49,937 bases of DNA, from positions 1 through 49,937 of the forward strand of contig JALGZR010000009.1 of assembly GCA_025774805.1 (NCBI GenBank), in the 5' to 3' direction. A program made the translations under genes and the position numbers. The notes beneath the pieces were generated by a model. That model saw only the letters and a list, made by a program, of their open reading frames with translations, was not told the origin of the DNA and did not search any database. Positions 7,716 through 16,045 of this stretch are shown here, one piece after another (position 1 is the first letter of the stretch; each line of letters begins with the position of its first letter). The DNA comes from a bacterium. Its GTDB lineage: Bacteria > ARS69.

Positions 7716-8978
7716 ATGCACGAACGTGACGCACTCGTCCCCCTCGTCGCTTCGCTCGCCTCGCTTCTGCTCACCGCGCCTTCCCACGCCGCGACCTGGG
7801 TGATCCACCCGGACGGCACCGGGGACGCCCCGACGATCCAGGCGGGGATCGACGCGGCGGTAGATACGGACATCATCGAACTGGTCGACGGGACGTTTCT
7901 CGGCCCGGGAAACCGCGACATCGACTTCGGGGGCAAGGCAGTCACCGTCCGATCCCAGAGCGGGGACGCCACCGTGTGCATCATCGATTGTCAGGGCACG
8001 CCCGCGGACCCGCACCGGGGATTCCACTTCCACTCGGGTGAGACGGACGCGTCCGTCGTGGAAGGCTTGACCATTCGCGGGGGCTTCGCCCCCGGCGTCG
8101 ATGCCTCCGGCGGGGGGATCCTCTGCGAAGCCTCTTCCTCTCCGCTGATTCGCGCGTGCGTCCTCACCGAGAACGAAGCCGCCAACGCCGGAGGCGGCCT
8201 GAAATGCGCCACCGGAGCGAGTCCTCGGATCGAGACCTGCACCCTCTCGGGAAACACCGCGATCGTCGGCGGGGCCGCCGACTGCACCGATCCGGTCACC
8301 TTCATCGATTGCCAGTTTCTCGACAACATGGCCGGTCAGGTCGGAGGAGCGCTCCGGATCGAAGGGGGCGCGACCGTGAGCGGTAGCACGTTTGCCGGCA
8401 ACCAGGCAGCTTACGGCGGCGCCTTGGACTGTCTCGGCAGCACTCCCACATTCGACTTTTGCGTGTTCTTCGAGAACTCGGCCGAATTCGGTGGTGCGAT
8501 CTTCTGCCCTCATGTTGCGTGTCAGACGACACTCACGAGTTGTACGCTCGCCGGCAACTCCGCGACCTACGGTGGCGGGATCTACTCGATGTCCGCGGCC
8601 GGTCCCGTTGTCCGGCAGACGATCGTCGCGTTCAGCACCTCGGGAGCGGGAGTCGAATGCTTCATGGAAGGCGCGGTCTCCCTCCAGTGCAGTGACGTCT
8701 TCGGGAACGCGGGGGGCGACTGGGTGGGCTGCATCGCGAGCCAGGCCAAGATCAACCAGAACTTCTCGGCCGATCCCCTGTTCTGTGACCTCGCCGGCGG
8801 CGACCTCGGCCTTTTCTCGAACTCTCCCTGTCTGCCGAGTCCGCCGGGGGAGGGTCCGTGTGAATTGCTGGTCGGAGCGTTCGGGGAAGAGTGCTCGAGT
8901 CCGTCCTCAGCGGATGCCACGCAGGAGATTTCGAGCTGGGGTCGGGTCAAGCTCCGCTACCGGGGCGAGGGGCGCTGA
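7716..8978 (+). CDS. Secreted right-handed parallel beta-helix protein
   Basis: 420 residues from ATG 7716 with GGAGG 7 nt upstream. A signal peptide (LVPLVASLASLLLTAPSHA) leads into ATWVIHPDGTGDAPTIQAGI, the usual opening of right-handed beta-helix (pectin-lyase-fold) repeat proteins. Repeats follow, such as SSPLIRACVLTENEAANAGG, SPRIETCTLSGNTAIVGG and GATVSGSTFAGNQAAYGG. This fold occurs in surface adhesins and polysaccharide-active proteins; no catalytic residues can be pointed to, so the function is unassigned. The gene stands alone between the kinase operon and the oppositely transcribed cytochrome block. Confidence 0.85.
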   Translation: MHERDALVPLVASLASLLLTAPSHAATWVIHPDGTGDAPTIQAGIDAAVDTDIIELVDGTFLGPGNRDIDFGGKAVTVRSQSGDATVCIIDCQGTPADPHRGFHFHSGETDASVVEGLTIRGGFAPGVDASGGGILCEASSSPLIRACVLTENEAANAGGGLKCATGASPRIETCTLSGNTAIVGGAADCTDPVTFIDCQFLDNMAGQVGGALRIEGGATVSGSTFAGNQAAYGGALDCLGSTPTFDFCVFFENSAEFGGAIFCPHVACQTTLTSCTLAGNSATYGGGIYSMSAAGPVVRQTIVAFSTSGAGVECFMEGAVSLQCSDVFGNAGGDWVGCIASQAKINQNFSADPLFCDLAGGDLGLFSNSPCLPSPPGEGPCELLVGAFGEECSSPSSADATQEISSWGRVKLRYRGEGR

Positions 8979-9108
8979 GGCGGCGCACCGCTCGTCACCG
9001 CACCGTTCTTCACTGCACGATGTCCGTGGTCTGTGTGCTCCGGAAGCTCCCCGCTTCGACCACGGCGAGGGAGACGGCCACGGATCGCTGCCGCGAGAGG
9101 CGCCGCGC

Positions 9109-9128
9109 CTGGTGAGAAATGCAGGCTA
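9109..9128 (-). repeat. Dispersed TAG-ended repeat, copy B
   Basis: The minus strand reads TAGCCTGCATTTCTCACCAG. The TAG (9126-9128) is the stop codon of the 18-heme cytochrome. Only the head of the repeat is clearly conserved; the 147-bp convergent intergenic stretch 8979-9125 otherwise shows no recognisable feature. Confidence 0.65.
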
Positions 9129-10817
9129 GTGGCAGTCGGTGCAGACCTCACGGTCGGCCTTCGCCCGGACGTGAACTCCCTCGCCGTGACAGGCCACGCA
9201 TTCGAGCTCCGCGTCGTCGAGATGCGGGGTGTGGTCGAAGTCCCCTTCCTCCGTCGAAAATGTCCGCCGCCGGATAACGGAGTGGCAGTCGATACAGTCC
9301 CGCTCCTGATCTCCGTGGTGGCAGGATGAACAGGCGTCCCGTTCGATCTTCAGCGGCTCCGCACCCGTCGCGTCCCGCTCCTCGTGCGTCGTATGACACC
9401 GCTCACAGCGGAGTCCCTCGGTGAGGACGTGCGGCCGGTGGGGGAAATCGGCGCCGAACGCCTTGACTCGCCGCGACTCGACCCCGACGTGGCAGTCGAG
9501 GCACGGCGTCTCGTAGGGCGGGTCGGGCCAGGGGCTCGGAAGGCCGTCGAGGGACCTCTCCCGGCGGGCCTCGTTGATCTGGGAGTGGGCGGCCTCCAGC
9601 AGCGCGAGGCTGTAAGGCAAGTTGTGGATTCCCCGGCCCTGTTCCACCAGCTCGAGATTCGCTCGGGCATCGGCGAGAGCGGCAGGCGGCGACGAGCCCA
9701 GAAGGCGGGTTGTCTCCTCGAGCTGCCGGCGCGTCGCCGCGCCTCTCTCCTCGAGCGTCTCTTTCCATCCGCGGAAGACGTTCCGGTAGGTGGGCCCGTG
9801 GCAGCTCATGCAGGACACCTCCCCGGCCGTGGCGCCGACGTAGGTGGGCTCGAAATGGCACCCCTCGCAGCGGACCCCGGCCCGGTACATGACGTCCGGC
9901 GAGGGGGGAACGCCCTTTCCGCCCAGGCCTGCGTAGAGGTCCCGTTGGGGGGAGTGCCGGCTCCCGTGGCAGGTCGAGCACTCGGTCCGGACGACCTCCA
10001 GATGCCGGGGCGCGACGTGTTCGATCTCCAGGTGGCAGTTCGTGCACTCCACCTTGTGCTCAGTGACGTGGCTCCGGTGGAGAAGATCCCCGTTCTCGTA
10101 CTCCGACAGGCGCTCGGGGTCGTTGTGACACGTGAGGCAGCGCTCCCGCGGGACCTCGCCATCTTGCGGCCCCGGGGGGGTGTGGCAAGAGAGACAGTCC
10201 ATTCCGAACCGGGTGACGTCGGAGTGATCGAACCGGAGCCCGTCCGCGTCCACGATCCTCTCCGGCGTCTCGTGGCACAGCGTGCAGCGCGCCGTGCCGG
10301 TTCCCGCCGGCTGGCCCTTGAAGTGGCACAGAGTGCAGGTGGTGGTCGTGACCGTGATGTGGCTGCCCTGAACGATCTGAGAGTGACACGACGTGCAGCG
10401 CAGTCGCTTGCCCCGCCGGAGCTCCGCCAGGTGGGGGCCATGGTCGAAGAGCACGTCGCCGAAGAGCTCCTTGCCCACCAGGAGTCTGCGCTCGTGGCAC
10501 TCGAGACAGGCGGCGTCGTCCACCTCGGCCCACGGGTTCGTGCCGTACGTGCCGGTGAAGTAGCGAGCCACCATGGACACGGCCTCGTACTTCTTGCGGA
10601 ACTCCGCGGTGATTCCCGGCGGGATGTGACACTCGACACACGCGATGTCGGCGTGGGTGGACGTCTTCCACGACTCGAAGTACGGGGCCATGACGTGACA
10701 GGAGCCGCAGAAGGACGGAGTCGAGCTCATCTCCATCGCTCCGTAGCCGAGGATGAGTCCGATGCCGAGCAGCAGTCCCACCGCGTAACCGGCGACCGTG
10801 AAGCGTCTGAGCTTCAT
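9126..10817 (-). CDS. Eighteen-heme NapC/NirT-like membrane-anchored multiheme cytochrome c
   Basis: 563 residues from ATG 10815-10817, overlapping the upstream gene's stop as ATGA. One N-terminal transmembrane helix (residues about 8-28) is followed by a NapC/NirT-like segment (STPSFCGSCHVMAPYFESWK, HADIACVECHIPPG). In total 18 CXXCH motifs are present: CGSCH, CVECH, CLECH, CTSCH, CTLCH twice, CLSCH, CLTCH, CTNCH, CSTCH, CEGCH, CMSCH, CLDCH, CERCH, CSSCH, CIDCH, CVACH and CTDCH. A helical insert between hemes 12 and 13 carries GIHNLPYSLALLEAA, a helix typical of NrfA-like multiheme cytochromes. The last motif ends exactly at the stop codon. As the last gene of the Rieske/cytochrome b operon it likely carries quinol-derived electrons across the periplasm. 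Confidence 0.92.
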   Translation of the reverse strand: MKLRRFTVAGYAVGLLLGIGLILGYGAMEMSSTPSFCGSCHVMAPYFESWKTSTHADIACVECHIPPGITAEFRKKYEAVSMVARYFTGTYGTNPWAEVDDAACLECHERRLLVGKELFGDVLFDHGPHLAELRRGKRLRCTSCHSQIVQGSHITVTTTTCTLCHFKGQPAGTGTARCTLCHETPERIVDADGLRFDHSDVTRFGMDCLSCHTPPGPQDGEVPRERCLTCHNDPERLSEYENGDLLHRSHVTEHKVECTNCHLEIEHVAPRHLEVVRTECSTCHGSRHSPQRDLYAGLGGKGVPPSPDVMYRAGVRCEGCHFEPTYVGATAGEVSCMSCHGPTYRNVFRGWKETLEERGAATRRQLEETTRLLGSSPPAALADARANLELVEQGRGIHNLPYSLALLEAAHSQINEARRERSLDGLPSPWPDPPYETPCLDCHVGVESRRVKAFGADFPHRPHVLTEGLRCERCHTTHEERDATGAEPLKIERDACSSCHHGDQERDCIDCHSVIRRRTFSTEEGDFDHTPHLDDAELECVACHGEGVHVRAKADREVCTDCH

Positions 10818-12028
10818 CCGGACTCGCCGCCTCGCGCCAATCGACTCCGGTAGAAGACCAGGATCGCGATCGTCATGAGAACGTAGAACCAGAAGACGGC
10901 CAGGCCGACGTGCTTCGTGCGGCGATCGAGCTTGCCGTAGATCTCGTGCTGGACCTCCTCGCCGATCGAGCGCGCGCGCCGGGTGACCTGCTCCACCGGT
11001 TCGAGCGAGACCGTATGGATCAGGGAGAGCGCCTCGGTCACGAGGGTGCGCGCCTCTCCGATCCGACTGAGATGATCCTCGATCTCCAGCGCCTCGCGCT
11101 CGGCCCTGACCGTGAGGGCTTCCGCCCGGTCGATCTCGTCCGTCGCGGAACGGATCATCATCCGGAGCTTCTCGCCCAGAAGAACCTGATCCGATCCGTC
11201 TCCGTGGCACTCGGAGCAGAGCGATTCGAGACCATCCATCGCGAGGGGTCGGATGGCGTGGTGCGAGTGACAGGAGGAGCACTCCGGGACCCCGGCATCG
11301 GCCATCAGGGGATAATGATCCCCCTCGAGAAAGGCCCGCCGCACATCCACGTGACAGGCGCCGCACACCTTCTCGGTGTCTCCGATACCCGGGGGAGTGG
11401 CGCCGTGAACGCCGTGACAGCTCGTACACGTGGCGGCGGCCAGGTTTCGGCCGTCGAGCAGGGAATGTCCGTGCACACCCTCCCGGTAGTCGTCGATGAC
11501 GCCGATGTCGAGCTCGTAGGGCTCCATCAGGTTATCGTCCGCGTGGCAACCGCCGCAGGTGGAAGGCAGGTTCGAGGGAAAGACCCGGCTCGCGGGGTCG
11601 TCGGGAGCCAGAGTGTCGTGGGCACCGTGGCAGTCGGAGCAGACGGCGGTCCGGTCGTCACCGCCGGCAAGCGACCGGCCGTGCTGGGAGGTCTGGTACA
11701 CGGCATACTGATCCACGGGGAGGTTGTAGGCCCGCATCTTCTCCAGAACGGAGTGGCACTCCGCACACAGCTCCGGGATCCCGCTGCGGTGGGACAGGGG
11801 TCGGAAGTCCCCGGCGTGGGCCGCATCCGTGTCCCGGGTGTCCGGATTTCCGCGATGACAGTCGGCGCAGGAGACCTCCTCGCGCGCGTGAATGCTCTTC
11901 TCGAAGGAAACCTTCTCCCGAGGATGGCAGATACCGCACTGACTCTCGGCGGCGGTCGAGATCCCGACCGACGCCAGAGCGACCCCGGACAGGAACAGTA
12001 CGTGGAGCACGAGGGAGTTATTTCTCAT
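10814..12028 (-). CDS. Nonaheme c-type cytochrome with C-terminal coiled coil and membrane anchor
   Basis: 404 residues from ATG 12026-12028, overlapping the cytochrome b stop as ATGA. A signal peptide (HVLFLSGVALASVGISTAA) precedes nine CXXCH motifs: CGICH, CADCH, CAECH, CSDCH, CGGCH, CTSCH, CGACH, CSSCH and CSECH. The C-terminal third is a charged helical region (about 290-370) followed by one transmembrane helix (VGLAVFWFYVLMTIAILVFY) and a short basic tail, so the heme domain is periplasmic and tethered to the inner membrane. Its position between cytochrome b and the 18-heme protein suggests it is a subunit of the same quinol-oxidising complex and accepts electrons from the b or Rieske subunits. 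Confidence 0.9.
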   Translation of the reverse strand: MRNNSLVLHVLFLSGVALASVGISTAAESQCGICHPREKVSFEKSIHAREEVSCADCHRGNPDTRDTDAAHAGDFRPLSHRSGIPELCAECHSVLEKMRAYNLPVDQYAVYQTSQHGRSLAGGDDRTAVCSDCHGAHDTLAPDDPASRVFPSNLPSTCGGCHADDNLMEPYELDIGVIDDYREGVHGHSLLDGRNLAAATCTSCHGVHGATPPGIGDTEKVCGACHVDVRRAFLEGDHYPLMADAGVPECSSCHSHHAIRPLAMDGLESLCSECHGDGSDQVLLGEKLRMMIRSATDEIDRAEALTVRAEREALEIEDHLSRIGEARTLVTEALSLIHTVSLEPVEQVTRRARSIGEEVQHEIYGKLDRRTKHVGLAVFWFYVLMTIAILVFYRSRLARGGESG

Positions 12029-13146
12029 ACCGCTCTTGCGCCGTAGTAAGTCAGCAGGATCCATACGATCAGGGCTATCAGGCCTCCCCCCAGGGCGACG
12101 GATCGGGACGCGGTGCCCTCCCGGGAGCGATCGAGAAACGGAAGGGCCAGCAGCGCCAGAAACACGAGAAAGAGCAACAGACCGACCAGCCACGAGGGAA
12201 GGTATCCGGAAGTCCACTGCAAGAAGCCGAACGGCGCGAGCAGGTACCAGGGAGGACCGACGCCGGGGACGGTCGCGTAGAGATCCGCCTTGCCGAGCAG
12301 GGGCCTGGGAACCAACACCGCCAAGCTGACGAGCAGCCCGAACAGGAGGCTGAGGAGGATTGCCAGGTTGATCAGGTGACGCCGGAAGTCCGTATCCCCC
12401 CGAGCCCTGCTCCTGCCCGAGACCTCGCTCAATCCGACCCGGCGTACGGAGGAGAAGTGGAGGTAGATCAAGCCGACGGCGAGAATCGGGAGAACCGCCA
12501 CGTGAAGCACGTAGAATCGGATCAGCGTCAGATCCGAGATGTGCGTGCCGTCGCCGCCGATCAGGGCCGAGATCAGGGGACCCCAGAGAGGGACCGCGCG
12601 GATGATCTCGAGCGCCCGGACGCTGGACCAGTAGTCCTGGGCGGTCCACGGCAGCAGCCGGCCCGTCAGATCGGAGTGCAGGCAGACCACCAACAACAGG
12701 AAGCCGAACACCCACATGAGCTCCCGAGGCGTCCGGTAGACTCCCTGAAGGAAGAACCGCAGAAAGCGTAGGATCAGAACCCCCACCAGAAGCTGGGCGC
12801 CCCAGTAGTGGATCTGGTGGATGAACCACCCGAATTCCACTTTGCGCACGATCGTGCCCAGGCTCGCGTGCGCGGTCTGCGGGGTGGGCAGATAGTAGAG
12901 GGCCAAGAGAGCTCCGGTGACGATCTCCAGCGTGATTAGGACGACCACGATCAGTCCCAGAACCCGCGGCCAGCGACCGTAGGAGGGCAGAGCTCGGTCG
13001 CGGGCCTCCGCGATGGCCTCTCGGATGCCCTTCCGACTGTCGAGCTCCGCGTAAAACAGCCCGTAGCTGGTGAGCAGTGAGAGGATCTCCGTGAGGTTCA
13101 GACGGCGCGAGAGCCAGTCCAGAACCCCGGAACGCTCGTTCTCCAC
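12025..13146 (-). CDS. Cytochrome b subunit (b6/bc1 type), one heme ligand replaced
   Basis: 373 residues from GTG 13146, about eight transmembrane helices, covering both the cytochrome b6-like and subunit-IV-like parts. The segment from FGWFIHQIHYWGA onward aligns without gaps to plant cytochrome b6. The first helix-B histidine (H-YWGA) is present, but the second, expected in ILHVFR, reads ILRFLR; this Arg codon is at 12766-12768. Both helix-D histidines are kept (RFYVLHVAVLP and GLIYLHF). The Qo-site PEWY motif reads PPWY, and LPWDQ reads LPWTAQ. It is encoded between the Rieske and nonaheme genes and should be the membrane quinol-binding subunit. The alignment is from memory of the family. 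Confidence 0.9.
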   Translation of the reverse strand: MENERSGVLDWLSRRLNLTEILSLLTSYGLFYAELDSRKGIREAIAEARDRALPSYGRWPRVLGLIVVVLITLEIVTGALLALYYLPTPQTAHASLGTIVRKVEFGWFIHQIHYWGAQLLVGVLILRFLRFFLQGVYRTPRELMWVFGFLLLVVCLHSDLTGRLLPWTAQDYWSSVRALEIIRAVPLWGPLISALIGGDGTHISDLTLIRFYVLHVAVLPILAVGLIYLHFSSVRRVGLSEVSGRSRARGDTDFRRHLINLAILLSLLFGLLVSLAVLVPRPLLGKADLYATVPGVGPPWYLLAPFGFLQWTSGYLPSWLVGLLLFLVFLALLALPFLDRSREGTASRSVALGGGLIALIVWILLTYYGARAV

Positions 13147-13165
13147 GATCGGCCCCCGGTCCCTC

Positions 13166-13672
13166 CTAGAGGTGCACGAAGATCTCGCCCAAACGGGTCT
13201 CGACGCGGTGCCGCCTCAGCGGCCCCGGTGGCGGGCCCTTGAGCACGTTGCCGTTGAGGTCGAAGGCCCCGTCGTGACAGGGGCATTGAAGCAGCCGCCG
13301 ATCACCGTCCCACGTCAGGACGCATCGCAGATGGGTGCAGATTGCGGAGAGTCCGATCAGGCGGTCTTCACCGGTGCGGACGACGTAGATCGGCTCCCGA
13401 CCGTGGCGGACGAGCTGGGCGTGGCCGACCGGGAGGGAATCGAGCGGCCCCACCCGGATGATCCGGTCCGCCAGGCTCTCCCGGGCCCGCGGGGGCTTCA
13501 GGAAGGCCGCGACCACCCACAGAAAGCCGAACCCCCAGAGCGAGAGAAAGCCCCCACCCAACCAGCGCAGGATGCGCCGCCGCCGGGGCACCGGAGCCTC
13601 GGCGCTCTCCTCCCGATCCCCGGGACGCCGCTCGCTCCCGCTCCCCTCCGATCGATCCCGTGAAGGCTCCAC
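13166..13672 (-). CDS. Rieske [2Fe-2S] protein of a bc-type complex
   Basis: 168 residues from GTG 13672, with GGAG 6 nt upstream. A basic N-terminus and a single membrane anchor (LGGGFLSLWGFGFLWVVAAFL, about 39-59) precede the Rieske fold with cluster motifs CTHLRC and CPCHDG. The family transfers electrons from quinol at the Qo site to a c-type acceptor. It is first in the four-gene operon Rieske-cytochrome b-nonaheme-18-heme; its stop lies 19 bp before the cytochrome b start. Confidence 0.93.
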   Translation of the reverse strand: MEPSRDRSEGSGSERRPGDREESAEAPVPRRRRILRWLGGGFLSLWGFGFLWVVAAFLKPPRARESLADRIIRVGPLDSLPVGHAQLVRHGREPIYVVRTGEDRLIGLSAICTHLRCVLTWDGDRRLLQCPCHDGAFDLNGNVLKGPPPGPLRRHRVETRLGEIFVHL

Positions 13673-13694
13673 TCGGTCTCCACTTCCCGGGCAT

Positions 13695-13714
13695 CACCTG
13701 GCGGCACCTGGCGG
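13695..13714. promoter_or_regulatory. Tandem decamer repeat upstream of the Rieske operon
   Basis: CACCTGGCGG occurs twice head-to-tail, 23-42 bp before the Rieske start codon. A 10-bp period puts both copies on one helix face, as for a regulator site. The remaining 153-bp gap to hemA shows no clear terminator or -35/-10 pair. Confidence 0.3.
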
Positions 13715-13825
13715 CGCGCCCGCCCGATCCTCCCGTGCTCGTGCGTCCGGGAGCGGGCGACATTGTCTCGATCCCGCGTCGGCCAAGTTACCGGCTCGAC
13801 GAGTGGATCGGCAAGCGGAAGCGGA

Positions 13826-15184
13826 TCACTCCGGCGGCGGGGTGGGCCCCGCCTCTCGGCTGAAGAGGCGCCGCAGAAGGTAGAGGTTCATCCGACGCTC
13901 CTCGCTGGATTCGGCCTCCTTCAGCCGGGTGACGGAGCGACGCAGGAGAGTCTTGACGTATCGCTGGAGGCAGGCGTCGACGACGGATTCGATCTCGTCC
14001 GAGGTTTGGCGCCGGATTCTCCGGAGCTCAATCTCCCGCAGCTCCTCGAGGAACGCTTTGAACTCCTGAAGGGTCGGACGCAGCTCAAGGTCGCGGATCC
14101 ACTGCTGGAGCTCCTTCAGCTCCTCCTCGATCAGCTTCTCCGCGTTCGGGATCTCCTTTCGCCGCGCGGCCAGATTGCTCTGCACGATCTCGTTCAGATC
14201 CTCCAGGCCGAACAGATAGACGCCGTCCACGCCCGCGACGTCGGGGTGCACGTCCCGCGGAACCGCGATGTCCAAGATGAAGAGCGGCGTCCCTCTCCGC
14301 TCCGCCATGGCCGCGCGCACCATCTCCGGGAGAATGACGGGTTCCGTGCTTCCCGTCGTCGTCAGGACCACGTCGGCCTCGGCCACGGCGTCGGAGAGCT
14401 CCGCAAAGGAGCGGGCTCGAACCTCGAGATTGCTCTTTCCGTTCAGCTCCCGGACGAGGGATCGACTGCGCTCTTCGCTCCGGTTCACGATCGTCAGGTT
14501 CGCGATTCCCTGCCGGAGGAAGTGCCGGGCCGCCAGGCCCCCCGTCTTGCCCGCCCCCACGAGGAGGGCGCGGCGCCGGCCCAGATCGTCGAACAGCTTT
14601 CGGGCGAGCTCCACGGCGGCGAACGCCACGCTGATCGCTCCCTCCCCGATCTTGGTCTGGGTGCGGACCATCTTCCCGGCGCGGAATGCTCCCTGAAACG
14701 CCCGCATGAGGATCGGCCCCAGAGGAAGGGTCTCTTTCGCCGTCCGGTAGGCGTCCTTGACCTGTCCCGCGATCTGGGGCTCGCCGAGCATCATGCTCTC
14801 CAGACCCGCGACCACTCGATAGAGGTGGCGGAGGGCTTCCTCTCCACGGAGGTGCTGACCGTGAGGCCCCTCGAAGTAGGAGCTGTCGATCCCGACGCGA
14901 TCGAGCGCCGCTCGCACGCCGTCCGCGATCGGCGCGCCGTTCGCGGTCTCGACGTAGATCTCCGTCCGGTTGCAGGTGCTGAGCACGATGCCGGCCACGA
15001 TTCCGTCGGCTTCCGCGATCGTCTCGAGGAAGGCCCTCACCTGGTCGGAGCTCATGGCCACCCGCTCCCGGATCTCCGTGGTCGCCCGATGGTGGTCGAT
15101 CCCCCAGAGCTGGACCTCGCCCTGATGCCGAAGAGACTCCCCGTTCCCCGGAGTGCCCGCTCGGGTGCTGCGCGGTTCCGTCAT
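13826..15184 (-). CDS. hemA: Glutamyl-tRNA reductase HemA
   Basis: 452 residues. It reduces glutamyl-tRNA(Glu) to glutamate-1-semialdehyde, the first committed step of C5-pathway tetrapyrrole synthesis. Family signatures are GIDHHRATTEIRERVA, the catalytic-Cys motif LSTCNRTEIY, GLESMMLGEPQIAGQVK, the NADPH-binding GAGKTGGLAARHF and the C-terminal helical dimerisation region. The start ATG 15182-15184 overlaps the stop of the hemX-like gene (TGATG), implying translational coupling. It is last in the heme operon, although its product feeds the first gene, hemL. Confidence 0.96.
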   Translation of the reverse strand: MTEPRSTRAGTPGNGESLRHQGEVQLWGIDHHRATTEIRERVAMSSDQVRAFLETIAEADGIVAGIVLSTCNRTEIYVETANGAPIADGVRAALDRVGIDSSYFEGPHGQHLRGEEALRHLYRVVAGLESMMLGEPQIAGQVKDAYRTAKETLPLGPILMRAFQGAFRAGKMVRTQTKIGEGAISVAFAAVELARKLFDDLGRRRALLVGAGKTGGLAARHFLRQGIANLTIVNRSEERSRSLVRELNGKSNLEVRARSFAELSDAVAEADVVLTTTGSTEPVILPEMVRAAMAERRGTPLFILDIAVPRDVHPDVAGVDGVYLFGLEDLNEIVQSNLAARRKEIPNAEKLIEEELKELQQWIRDLELRPTLQEFKAFLEELREIELRRIRRQTSDEIESVVDACLQRYVKTLLRRSVTRLKEAESSEERRMNLYLLRRLFSREAGPTPPPE

Positions 15185-16044
15185 CACGCCTCTCCGGTGG
15201 TGAATTCGTGGAAGCTCGACGCGAAGTGGTCCACGAGGCCGATACCGCAAACCAGGGCGAGAAAGGCGATGATGGAGAGGATGTTCATACGCCTGCCGCG
15301 CCAACCGAACCCTCGGTGGAGCACGAGGCCCGCCGCGTAGAAGAAGAAGACCGTCCAGGAGGCCAGGATCTTCGGATCCAGATGGGACAGGGGAACCGGG
15401 GCCTCCCATTCGACCCGGTTCGCGAGGGAGGTCAGCCACACGTGTCCCGTGAGCAGGCCGCCCAGGAGGAGCGGCACGCCCAGCTGAACGGCCCCGACGC
15501 TCATTCTCTCCAACACCTCCAGGGAGGGAAGGCGACGGAAGAAGAGGCCGAAGTGCCGGCGGGAGAGCTGGCGGGCCTGGATCAGGTAGAGAAGGGAGTA
15601 CAGGAATCCGATGCTCAGGGCCGTGTACGCCAGAAGGACGAGGACCGCATGTCCGACGTAGCCGGGATCGTGAAGGAGCGGACTGTCGGGCGTCTTCGTC
15701 TCGAAAAGGAGGCTCGAGAGGAGCTGAACGAGCAGCGCGAGCGCGATGACCTGATAGCCGGTCGCCCGGACTTTCAGGCGCGCCTCCACGATGGAGTAGA
15801 TGGCGAGGATCGAGAGGGCGAGCAGCGAGAGGAACTCCGACGTCGTAGCCATCGGAAGGCGATGCCAGGCGGCGACCCGGGCGAGCACGACCAGGACGTG
15901 AAGGGCGAGAGTTCCTCCGAGTACGCGGCGGCTCCACCGCGCCGCCCCGCCGTACGCGCCGAGGAAGATCCGGAGGTAGACGAGCCAGAGGGCCAGGTAG
16001 GCGATCGGGAGCAGAGCGTTGGACCACCGGACGAACGCCTCCAT
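15184..16044 (-). CDS. hemX: HemX/CcsA-like membrane protein of cytochrome c assembly family
   Basis: 286 residues with about eight hydrophobic helices, matching the CcsA/HemX (cytochrome c assembly) family in length and pattern: a histidine-containing loop (LLHDPGYVGHAVLVLLAYTAL) and SHLDPKILASWTVFFFYAAGL, the equivalent of the DPKETW region. The tryptophan-rich WWD heme-handling motif of true CcsA/CcmC is not evident, so HemX is a better label than CcsA. HemX proteins are encoded next to hemA and influence its level or heme traffic. The start ATG 16042-16044 falls just inside the gap after hemY. Confidence 0.85.
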   Translation of the reverse strand: MEAFVRWSNALLPIAYLALWLVYLRIFLGAYGGAARWSRRVLGGTLALHVLVVLARVAAWHRLPMATTSEFLSLLALSILAIYSIVEARLKVRATGYQVIALALLVQLLSSLLFETKTPDSPLLHDPGYVGHAVLVLLAYTALSIGFLYSLLYLIQARQLSRRHFGLFFRRLPSLEVLERMSVGAVQLGVPLLLGGLLTGHVWLTSLANRVEWEAPVPLSHLDPKILASWTVFFFYAAGLVLHRGFGWRGRRMNILSIIAFLALVCGIGLVDHFASSFHEFTTGEA

Positions 16045-16045
16045 G

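Noticed and set aside
10817-11429. N-terminal extension of the 18-heme cytochrome frame up to 11429
   Set aside because: The region is coding in another frame for the nonaheme cytochrome; the ATGA overlap and the NapC-like N-terminus fix the start at 10817.
15184-16027. Upstream extension of the hemA frame
   Set aside because: It lies over the hemX-like gene in another frame and is Arg/Pro-rich. HemA begins normally at 15184 with a TGATG overlap.
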